From positions 309,434 to 342,046 of the forward strand of contig MU646340.1 of assembly GCA_026770585.1 (NCBI GenBank): a stretch of DNA of 32,613 bases. Direction: 5' to 3'. This DNA comes from Baffinella frigidus. Its lineage: Eukaryota > Cryptophyceae > Cryptomonadales > Baffinellaceae. Of the stretch, positions 24,329 through 32,134 are shown piece after piece (within the stretch, counting starts at the first letter, position 1; every line of letters starts with the position of its first letter). A program made the position numbers and the translations under genes. The notes beneath the pieces are model-generated. The model ran no database searches. It was not told where the DNA came from and saw nothing but the letters and a program-made list of their open reading frames with translations.

Positions 24329-27300
24329 GTGCAGCGTCGAGTACTCCGTCTGGCTCCCTGCTGGTGCCGCGCCCTTCCGCCCACGTGCATGCGCCGCTGT
24401 TGGCTGAGGGTGCAGTGGTTTGGGTGTAGGGTGTAGGGTGTAGGGTTGCGGTCAGGGTGGGCAAGGACCATACAGAGAAGGGACGAGCCAGAGGAGCAGG
24501 GGGGGTGCCGCACCCCCCCGCTTAGCGCTCAAGTTTTTAAGGATGCAGCTACGGCTGTTGAACACTAGGCGCAGGCACGGTTTGGTAAAACGTTTCCTGT
24601 TTGAGCCACCACATTTTCGAGGTTGCCGTTGAGGTTGGGTGGTTTAGGCCCTCCCGATTAGCTCTCAAGTTCTTACGGCTAACTTCTCAAGGTCGGTGTC
24701 AAAGGTGGGCGCCATCACATTTTTGAGATTGGTGTGAAGGTTTGGCCGTCAAATCGCTAAACCTTAACAACCGACGGGGTGTTGTGGAAGCTCGGGGTGT
24801 GTTCAGGAGGGGAATGAGTGTGTCCATGACGGGGAGCATGTGGCGCAGGGGCCAAAGCGTCGAAGCGGTTTGCCGTGGCTGTGCAAGAAGCCCTCGGCGC
24901 TCACGTCTTCCGCCGCGAGACCAGCACTGGGGGGGACGAGGAGGTACCGCGCCCCGCGCTCCGTGCCCGTAATTGTTTCCGACCGATCTTGCCGGTCCTG
25001 GGGAAGTGTGTATGTGAAGCCCACCAGTTTGAATCCGAGACGCGGTGCAGGTGGCTGAGTGGATGCGGCTCAAGTCGGAGAGGGGGGCGCGCGCGTTTCC
25101 TCCACCACGCGCTCCTCCACACCAGGCACGTCCCATACTCTCTGCAACACCTCTCGCTCGCTCTATCTATATCTCGCTCTGTCTCGCTCGCTATCTCTCT
25201 CTCTCGCACACATCACACACACACGCACAAGTCGGAGTGGGGCGCGTGCGCATTCCCTCCTCCCCGGGCTTCTCCACACAAAGTGCGTGTGTGTCAAATT
25301 TTCGCGTGTGCACACTACACTATCTGAAACACCTCTTGCACACTCCCACACCTCTTGCCCACCCAGTCGTTTCTCCGCTCCCAGGGCTCCTCCCCACCAG
25401 GTGTCTTCATTGACCCTGCGCACACTCGGGAGAAACGACTGGGTGGTTAAGAGGTGTGGGAGCCGCACACGCGCACTCCTCTTCACCACCCATCATTTCT
25501 CCGATAGATATCCTGCCTGGGTAAGTGGTTAATATCGCGTGCAGATCCTGCCGGGTTAGTGTTGACGTCTGAAGAGTAACACCTGTAGGTGGCTCCAGTG
25601 CTGGTGGTAGCCTCCACTTCAGTTGCTTTACAGTAACGGCACTAACCACTTTTTCTCCCTCGCAGGTGGTGTGGGCGCTAGTGGCGCGGCTGGCGCTGCC
25701 CTGGGTGCAGCCCTTTGCGCGCCGGAGAACGCGCGTTGCCCCTTTCTCCCTTTCGACAGGCGCGCTCCCCTCCCTCCCTCCCGCTCTCCCTCCCTCCCTC
25801 CCTCCCTCCCTCCATCTACCGACTGTATACTGGTTACATCTTTCTCTGAATCTGAGCATTCCCGGTTTAGTTGTCGTGCTGGCAAAGACCCTGCCCGGTG
25901 CAGTGAACAGTGGTGGGACTGTATTGCCTGGGTGCGCAGGGGGGAGTGGACGCTGCCAGATGATGCAAGGAAGAGTGTTCGCCCCTACGCTCGAGACTGA
26001 CAAGTGCCATACCCGCCCGCAACTTGTTCTTCAGATTCTTATTGTTCTTCTTCTTCGTCTTCTGCTTCTTCTTCTCCTTCATCTTCTTCTTTATTCGCCT
26101 TGTGAAAAGTTTTCACCACCGCGACATTCACCCTTGGCCCCACACTCCTGTACACGTAACACACGTCCCGCATCACCTCTGGATCCCCAGAGAGTCGATG
26201 CGGTGTGATGAATGACCGTGGATTCGAAACGTATCCGGGTTCAGATGCAAAAATATATCCGCGTTAAGATCCGACCATGTATCAGTGTTTTGATACGAAC
26301 CTCTATCCATGTTTTGATGCGAAACAATATATCCGTGTGTTCTGTTGCGAAGATAGATATTGAAGCTGACCCGCAAACCCTAAAATCTAAACCCTGAACC
26401 CTAACCCCTAAACCCTAAACCCTAAACCCTAAACCCTGAACCCTAAACCCTAAACCCCAAACCAGGTTCTCGGCGGTTGTGCTGGCGTGTGGGGACGCGT
26501 GTCCAATGGAGGCCATCTTCTTCCGTCCTTTGCAAGGTCATGATCCTTTCCCCCACCATTCAGTTACAGAGTGTCTCATCATACTTCCATGTGGTACACG
26601 GTAAAAGTGGCCATTTTGTTAGGTAAAAGTGGTGATGCGTTCATTTCTACTTCTCGCGTTGGACAATCGATGCGAGAACCGCTCTATCAGGGGATATAGA
26701 GCGTTTGCGGTAATTGTTGTCCGTTTTGGACGTGCGGTTTTCCGGTTTTCCGGTTTTCATTTGCTCCCCCCCCCGATTCATTTGTACCAGAGAAGTGTCC
26801 ATTTAAAATATTCAACGACCTTTACAACATTTTAAAAAACCGTAAAACCGGAAAACCGTACGTCCAAAACGGACAACAATTACCGCAAACGCTCTACCTC
26901 AGCCGATTCTTGGAGTGACCCATGATGCAACCACGCTCCTGACGATCTTCGTTTGACACATGATGAAATCTCGCGGCTGAAGAGAGGTGACGAGGGCGGC
27001 GTTTGGGACTAACCCCTCAACCCTAAATCCGTGGATACAGGGGCGGCGGTTGGGGGCGAAAAGGCCGACGGGTTGGACGAAATGCTCAGGTATTTGCAGT
27101 GCACCCAACCACCTGCCCTCCCGAGTGAACCTGATTGGGTCTGGAAGGTTACTAGCTCTGTCTCAGTCTGTTTGGTCACCCCAACCCCTGAACCCCAAAC
27201 CCCAAATTCCAAACCTCAAACCACAAACCCAAAAACCAAAACCCAAAACCCAAAACCCAAAACCCAAAACCCAAAAACCAAACACCCAAACTCCAAACCC

Positions 27301-30300
27301 TCAACCCTCAACCCCAAACCCGAAACCCGAAACCCTACACCAGGGTGCTGGAGGAGGGGGACATGGCAACGCTGATGGACGGAGCAGCCGTGAGGGATGT
27401 CGAGCTTTTGATTCCTCGCTTCACCCTCTCGGTGCCCACCCACCCTCTCAAACCTAAGTGTTCACAAAAGAATCGTTTTCATGTCCTGCAGGCTTGTCAT
27501 ACAAACCAAGGGATTTATCTAATATTATAGGGATGCATATTTGCTCCCAAGTCTAGTGGAGTGGTGTGGTTGGGTGGGTCTGGTGGATGTGTACCTACCT
27601 CTGGAGGTGCGTAGCGCGAAAGTTATTGATTTGCCTCTTCGGGTCGAGTCGAAATACCGCGTGGATTCCAGAGCTTAAGTGGATTCCGGAGCCCAAGTGG
27701 ATTCCAGGGCCTAAGTGGATTCCAGAGCCTAACTGGATTCCAGAGCACAAGTGGATTCCAGAGACTAAGTGGATTCCAGAGCCTACGTTTATTCCCGATC
27801 CTAAGTTAATTCCAGACATTAAGGTGTCGAGCCTCACGCAGGTGGCGGCCCCAGAGGAGGTGTCAGGAGCTCTCGGGGAGTTGCCGGGCTTCCGGAAGGC
27901 TCTAGCCTGCGGCCTTTTTGGATGCCCCAGCGGCGACTCGACGGTACGTCGCGAACCGTCGCATTTTGACAATTTATGGGGGTATGAATTGTTGCAGCCA
28001 CACCAGGCTCAACAAGCCCCAAATTCAAACGTCCAAAAGGTCACAATGTATTCATTGTATAGTCGTTTTCATTGGGTTGGTCACGTGTCGACCGCGTTAA
28101 CCGGTCGACACGTGACTCACTCCCCTCAAAATCGCAAAACTAACATTTTGAAAGGGGAATGGGATAGCTTCGTGTGGAGGATCTGAGTGCCGTCGTGAGT
28201 TCTCTCCGTTCAAATAAGAATGCCCGTTTTGTCAAACTGAATTCCCGATTCAGTTTCAGATGACCTAGATAGGGCATTCCGGGCAAAAGTGAACGCTCTG
28301 CGTTGAAACGTGGATGCCGGTGGTCCTAGCCCTTGCGGTGTGATGCCTTTTCTGAGGTGCAACATGAATAACATGTTCTGGGTGCTTTGCGGCGACCCGA
28401 AACCCGAAACCCGAAACCCGAATCCCGAATCCCGAATCTCGAATCCCGAAACCCGAATCCCGAAACCCGAATCCCGGCCACACCGAAACCCGAAACCAGA
28501 AACCCGAAACGCAGGTAGTGCACCGCGAGCTGATCCGCTGCGACGAACGCGGCCTCACTGCGGGACCTGGTATGCTAACCATCACCCCTAAACCCTAAAC
28601 TCTCAACCCCAAGCCCCAATTCTAAACCCTTACCCTAAACCCTACACCTTTCTTTGCTAGAACGAAGCCACAACTAATTCAAACCATGGTCGGACCCCCC
28701 CTTGTACGATCCCTGTCCTCCTGCTGCCTTAGCGCAGCGCCTTTCAGCATCTCGTTCGCGCGGGTGATACGGTTGGTGCTGATGGTTGTGCGGGGAATAT
28801 GTGGCAGGGAGCGACAACGACTCGCTGTGCGGCGAGCAGGAGTTGGAAATGCCAGGCATCGGACTTCAGGTGCGTGCTGGTTTCCTGATGCTAATCCCGC
28901 CCGGTTCAGAACTCGGCCCGGTACAAACCAGGTGTAGCTCACCCTCCTGAACCCTGAACCCTGAACCCTGAACCCTGAATCCTGAAACCTGAATCCTCTC
29001 GGCAGGGGGGTGCGCCGTGCGCGATCCTCTGGACCGACGGCCTGGAGGATGAAGCTCGCAACAGGTCCATTGTGGGTTCAGGCGTCAGGCTTCAGGGCCT
29101 AGGGTTCAGGGTTCAGGGCTTAGGGTTTATGGTCCAACAGGTCTTCTTCTTCACTATTTTATTTTTATTTTTTTAACACTCTCGAACCTTAAATTGTGTG
29201 ATACAATAGTCTATGCGCCTCACGAAATCGGCCCCTGCAGCCTGGCACTCTCCTCTACCCTCCTTTACCCTCCGCCACGCTCCTCCACCCTCATCTAGCC
29301 TTCTCCAGCCTCCGCCAGCCGTCTCGCACCCTCCTGAGCCTAATCTTTCCGCAGTCGTGTCAAGTGCTCAACCGCCGGTGCCGCATCTGTTTTAGTTTGA
29401 TGTGTGTGTGTGTGTGGTGCTCGAGTGCTTTCCTTTTTTTTTAGTTTTGTGTGTGTGGTGTGTACTCAATGGTACCCTGGGGCGACAGGGAGGGGGGGGC
29501 ACTCTACGCGAACCCTGCGATTCTCCCCGGAGATACCATCTTGGAAGTGGACGGACGAAAGGTGCCGCCCTCCCTCACAAATCGCTGCCCTTTTCGAGGC
29601 ACGACAACCAGTCGAGGCCAGGAAAGGGACTATTTTGAAATTTAAGGTCTGCCTGAGTGAACCTGGGCACCCCACAAATGCATTGAAGTTGCCCGTTTAA
29701 ACTAGAGTTTCTGCTCATGACTTTTTATCACGACGAGCCCAGTTTTACTCAGGCAGAGCTGGACATTCCCGCTGAGCACGAAACCCAACGTCCGAAACTG
29801 CAGGTGCATGACAAGGGTAAAGAGGAGGTAGCACGGATGCTCTCGGGGCCGCGCGGCGCCGTCGTCGCCCTCACTCTCGCTCGGTACACCTTACACTCTA
29901 AACCATCAACACTAAAACCTAAACCCTAAGCCTTAAACGCTAAACCCTCAGCCTTAAACCCTAAGCCTTAAACCCAAAATCTGGAACCCTGAACCCTCAA
30001 CCCTGAATCCTAAACCAGAACCTCTAAACCCTTAATCCTGAACCTAAACCACGTGGCGCCCTAGCCCGGCCTACCGTATTCCAAATCCGTATGCTAATTA
30101 CTTGAAATCGTGCCCTGGCCCTCTCTCGGCTGGTGTGGGTTAAAGGTCCAGGGTTGAGGGTTGAGGGGGTTGAGGGTTGAGGGTTTACGCCCAAGACACG
30201 CGCACCTACGCGCCCTAGGCCAAAACTTTACCAGGTAGGTAGTCAGATTATCTGGCGATAACTTTCCATAACTATGAACTCTAAACCCTCACACCCAAAC

Positions 30301-32130
30301 ACCACACCCTACGAACCAAACCATAAACCTAATCCTGGACGTTTACACCCCCAGGACGGACCCGGTCCAGGAGGGGAACGGGAGGATGGGCGATGACGCG
30401 GCCCTCAACCCTAAACCCTTAACCCCAAACTCTCTACCTAAACTCTGCCGCTGCACACCAGCAGGGCGGTGGACCATGAGGAGGGGGTGAGGAGGCCGGG
30501 CGAGGACCTAAACCCTGAACTCCAAACCCTGGACCCTGAACCCTGCACCTTCGCGCCCCAGGGCGGTGGACACGAACCGAGAAGGGAAAGGGAGGGTGGG
30601 TGAGAATGCAGCGTGGGGGCGCGCGACGGCTCCGATTTCCTCCCCGCTGCACGGCCGCCGGGTCCAGGTGCTTCGCTCGCTCGTGTCTTGCATCGTCTCT
30701 ACCATGAAAGTGTTCAACTATGAAAGTGTTTAACGAAGTTCACGTCAGCATTTTCTGGTGGGTAGCGTCCCGGGGTGGCCGACCCCCTAGCTCTGTCAGA
30801 GCTGCCACGGTAGCTTGATCCGACAACTGGGGGGTGGCGCCGTGTATTGCTTCCACAACACGCCTGGCGCATAACCCACTAACAACAACCCCCCCCCAAA
30901 ACAAAAGGTGTGCCTGCGGCGGAACCGGAGCGTAGGCACCACGCTCCACTCTGGCTCTGGCGGGAGCGGGGAGGGGGGCAGTGGAGAGGGGGGGGGGGTG
31001 ATGCGGTTCGAGCTGGATCGGCCGTTTGCGGTCGTGATACGCGATACGACGAGTGGCGCGGTATGCGCCTACCCCTCCCGCCCTCTTGAAATACGCCCCC
31101 CTACCTCCTGCCGAATTACGCCCCCCTAACTCCTGCCGAATTATGCCTCCCTGGCTCGGTCCGGATGGTGCTACATTTAGCACCACCCGGCGCCGCAATC
31201 AAATGATTTATGTGGGATAGCCCCGTGTAAGACCCGCGGGAGTGACTTTACACAGTTGACTCACACAAGTGACTTTACACAGTTAGGAGTGACTTTAAGC
31301 AGTTGACAGATGCAGCGCCCCCCCCCTGTTCGCAGGTGCTGGCAGCATGCGTCGTCATGTCCCCCGACAGCCCCCCCCCTTCCTCCTCGGATGACCTCCT
31401 CCCAACGCGCCTCGAGTATGAGGCGTCACCTGCGGTACATCGAAGTTCCCCACCGACTAACATCTCGGATGGTGACTTTGGCGAAGATGGTGACTTTTCG
31501 CGCATGAGCCGACCTGGCTCGGGGTTTGGGTCTCACTATGGCTCTATCCCGGTAGAAACCCGCGCTGAAGAGACGGGGGCGGAGCAGCCGTGGAAGGTAC
31601 TGGAAGGCTCTCGCTCGGGGGGCGGCGGCAATGGCGAGGGCGAGGGCGAGGGCGAGGAGGGGAGGGGGGGCGGAGGGTGGGGGTGGGAGAGTCGTCGGGC
31701 GCAGGAGGCTCTGGCCCGGGCGCACGCGGTCCTCCAGCTGTCCTCCCACGCGGGGCACATTTCCGGATACGACGCCGGAGGGCACGCGCAGCATGTGGAC
31801 GGACGGCAGCCCGAGGGCGCGTCAGCGCGTCTCACTGAGGGGGGGCATGCGCGCGGGGCTGAGGAAGAATGGCTCTCTGGGCAAGTCGCGCCCGTAAACG
31901 GAGGCGGGCGCGTCCTCGCGGTCGGGCGCGTTTTGGCCCCGGGGGACCTCGGTGTCTCGGCGCCGGAGGGGCGTGATGTCGGACATGATGAAGAACGTGA
32001 CCCGCCCGTGCTGACGCGCCCCGAATCCAATGGCTCCAATAACGCCGCTGGGAGCGACTCCTCAGCGCCGGAGAACACCGCGTCTGGGAGGCCTGGGAGC
32101 GATGAGTCATGGGGCGACATCGGGGGGTAA
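24288..32130 (+). CDS. Serpin with PDZ domain between hinge and C-terminal strands (serpin-PDZ gene)
   Basis: Exons (all + strand): 24288-24409, 24849-24943, 25666-26003, 26466-26536, 27041-27089, 27344-27431, 27842-27943, 28515-28569, 28808-28869, 29006-29064, 29489-29561, 29804-29883, one of 30465-30486 or 30562-30595, 30908-31060 and 31336-32130. Intron phases match at every junction, and the total is 721 or 725 codons including TAA. Serpin landmarks occur in family order: LPWVQPFARRRTRVAPF, CQMMQ, AVVLACGDACPMEAIFFRP, VELLIPRFTL, the helix ALGELPGFRKAL, the hinge VVHRELIRCDERG, FELDRPFAVVIRDTTSG and VLAACVVMSP. Four exons between hinge and FELDRPF code a PDZ domain. The N-terminal serpin helices A-D were not found with confidence; they may lie in or before the gap. 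Serpins are protease inhibitors or relatives with a mobile reactive loop; PDZ domains bind C-terminal peptides. Secretion cannot be judged without the N terminus. Confidence 0.7.
24849..24943 (+). CDS. Serpin gene exon (SKRFAVAVQEALGAHVFRRE)
   Basis: GCGCAG acceptor, phase 1 entry, donor GTACCG, phase 0 exit. Together with the exon at 24288 (SGSLLVPRPSAHVHAPLLAE) it would cover the strand-helix-strand segment before the W..PF region. Similarity to serpins here is weak; the placement rests on phase and order. Confidence 0.5.
25666..26003 (+). CDS. Serpin exon with W..PF motif, low-complexity insert and MM segment
   Basis: The CTCGCAG acceptor opens a frame reading VARLALPWVQPFARRRTRVA, which fits the serpin lvnA.yF...W..pF....T...F block. 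The same frame stays open through a (CCCT)n tract to GSGRCQMMQGRVFAP and a GTGCCA donor (phase 2). Serpins normally have about a dozen residues between these blocks; here there are about 60. No phase-compatible intron that removes the CCCT tract was found, so I list it as one exon with an insertion. Confidence 0.55.
26031..26097. repeat. (CTT)n microsatellite
   Basis: Pyrimidine CTT/CTTTATT tract early in the serpin intron after 26003. Confidence 0.95.
26378..26464. repeat. CCCTAAA array ending at a serpin acceptor
   Basis: CCCTAAA / CCCTGAA units run directly into CCCCAAACCAG, the acceptor of the exon at 26466. Confidence 0.95.
26466..26536 (+). CDS. Serpin exon, central sheet segment
   Basis: Phase 2 to phase 1. 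The translation FSAVVLACGDACPMEAIFFR, then PLQ, fits the serpin y.~vveLPY.gd...M.iilP segment. Both splice phases match the neighbouring exons. Confidence 0.65.
26697..26896. mobile_element. Foldback element with about 60 bp arms
   Basis: TAGAGCGTTTGCGGTAATTG, TTGTCCGTTTTGGACGTGCG on the left recurs inverted at 26836-26896 with few mismatches. The arms include GGTTTTCCGGTTTTCC units; the spacer is about 78 bp. It lies in a serpin intron. Confidence 0.85.
27041..27431 (+). CDS. Two serpin exons leading to the IPRFTL strand
   Basis: 27041-27089 reads AAVGGEKADGLDEML. 27344-27431 continues VLEEGDMATLMDGAAVRDVE, LLIPRFTLS. Together they fit the serpin stretch l..le..lt...l..w.....V.v.lPrFkle. 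The phase 2 junction is exact. The donor after TCG at 27431 is GTGCCC. Confidence 0.7.
27185..27343. repeat. AAACCCA / CCCTCAA array in serpin intron
   Basis: Degenerate AAACCCA, ACCCGAAACCCG and CCCTCAACCC units end in CCCTACACCAG, the acceptor for the exon at 27344. Confidence 0.95.
27640..27815. repeat. 18 bp minisatellite (AGTGGATTCCAGAGCCTA)
   Basis: Eight or nine units, the last ones diverged, in the intron between 27431 and 27842. In one frame they read WIPEPK repeats and this frame is continuous with the next exon. Confidence 0.97.
27842..27943 (+). CDS. Serpin exon after the IPRF strand
   Basis: ACGCAG acceptor, phase 0 to phase 0, donor GTACGT. VSGALGELPGFRKALACGLF fits the serpin helix dL...L..LG...aF....adfs; GCPSGDST follows. 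The distance from PRFTL to this helix is only about two residues longer than usual if the intron with the minisatellite is removed. Confidence 0.7.
28085..28116. repeat. Short perfect palindrome GTCACGTGTCGACC
   Basis: TCACGTGTCGACCG and CGGTCGACACGTGA flank CGTTAAC. The intronic hairpin arms are about 15 bp. A second hairpin pair (AAACTGAATTC / GATTCAGTTT, GAATGCCC / GGGCATTC) follows at 28217-28278. Confidence 0.8.
28389..28514. repeat. CCCGAAA / CCCGAAT array ending at the hinge-exon acceptor
   Basis: A variant telomere-like unit (CCCGAAA, CCCGAAT) ends in ACCCGAAACGCAG, the acceptor of the exon at 28515. Confidence 0.95.
28515..28569 (+). CDS. Serpin hinge exon
   Basis: Phase 0 entry, phase 1 exit (donor GTATGC). 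VVHRELIRCDERGLTAGPG corresponds to the serpin vvHka.ievnEeGteAaaatg. Counting the Glu of DERG as P17, P15 is Gly and P12 is Ala as usual. P14 is Leu and P10 is Pro, which are poor for loop insertion and may indicate a non-inhibitory protein. Confidence 0.75.
28808..29883 (+). CDS. Four exons encoding a PDZ domain
   Basis: 28808-28869 ends LEMPGIGLQ (the GLGF-type carboxylate-binding loop). 29006-29064 gives GGAPCAILWTDGLEDEARN, 29489-29561 gives LYANPAILPGDTILEVDGRK, and 29804-29883 gives VHDKGKEEVARMLSGPRGAV plus VALTLAR. Order and spacing are those of a PDZ domain: binding loop, the GD.Il.VdG strand, helix B (KEEVARML) and the last strand. Phases run 1, 0, 2, 0 and then exit at 2, each matching the next exon and the hinge exon before. 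It could be an independent nested gene, but no start or stop of its own is seen. Confidence 0.75.
29885..30060. repeat. CCCTAAA-type array after PDZ exons
   Basis: CCCTAAGCCTTAAA, CCCTCAACC and CCCTGAA units follow the GTACAC donor at 29884. Confidence 0.9.
30465..30595 (+). CDS. Two alternative microexon candidates in the serpin loop region
   Basis: 30465-30486 (AVDHEEG, donor GTGAGG) and 30562-30595 (AVDTNREGKGR, donor GTGGGT) both begin CAG|GGCGGTGGAC, enter at phase 2 and exit at phase 0. A third, weaker relative starts at about 30354. The reading frame requires exactly one of them between 29883 and 30908. They are very short, so this is tentative. Confidence 0.3.
30908..31060 (+). CDS. 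Serpin exon with loop end, Gly/Ser linker and FELDRPF strand
   Basis: The AAAAG acceptor gives phase 0 and VCLRRNRSVGTTLHSG, then a Gly-Ser-Glu linker and FELDRPFAVVIRDTTSG, the serpin F..dhPFlf.Ird..tg signature near the C terminus. An alternative acceptor (30935) would shorten the linker but change phase. Donor GTATGC, phase 0. Confidence 0.7.
31250..31310. repeat. GTGACTTTACACAGTTGAC triplicate
   Basis: Three short direct copies of AGTGACTTTACACAGTT / AGTGACTTTAAGCAGTT in the last serpin intron. The core AGTGACTTTAC matches the apex of the 16568-16646 hairpin. Confidence 0.8.
31336..32130 (+). CDS. Terminal serpin exon with long disordered tail
   Basis: GTTCGCAG acceptor, phase 0. VLAACVVMSP completes the last serpin strand (usual lF.G.v..P). 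The exon then runs on for about 250 residues rich in Ser, Pro, Gly, Glu and Asp (e.g. GNGEGEGEGEEGRGGGG) to TAA. A helix EALARAHAVLQLSSHAG interrupts it. It ends ESWGDIGG. The final four residues do not look like a typical class I PDZ ligand. Confidence 0.75.
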   Translation: MLAACVVMSPDSPPPSSSDDLLPTRLEYEASPAVHRSSPPTNISDGDFGEDGDFSRMSRPGSGFGSHYGSIPVETRAEETGAEQPWKVLEGSRSGGGGNGEGEGEGEEGRGGGGWGWESRRAQEALARAHAVLQLSSHAGHISGYDAGGHAQHVDGRQPEGASARLTEGGHARGAEEEWLSGQVAPVNGGGRVLAVGRVLAPGDLGVSAPEGRDVGHDEERDPPVLTRPESNGSNNAAGSDSSAPENTASGRPGSDESWGDIGG

Positions 32131-32134
32131 CCCT

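Noticed and set aside
27566-28186. 206 aa open frame with WIPEPK repeats as a stand-alone protein
   Set aside because: The repeat is a minisatellite between two serpin exons; the serpin alignment is nearly gap-free if it is spliced out.
28515-28569. Reading the hinge exon as the first strand of the PDZ domain
   Set aside because: VVH..-I...E.G matches the serpin hinge more closely, and the exon 28808-28869 supplies the PDZ GIGL loop. The PDZ is complete without it.
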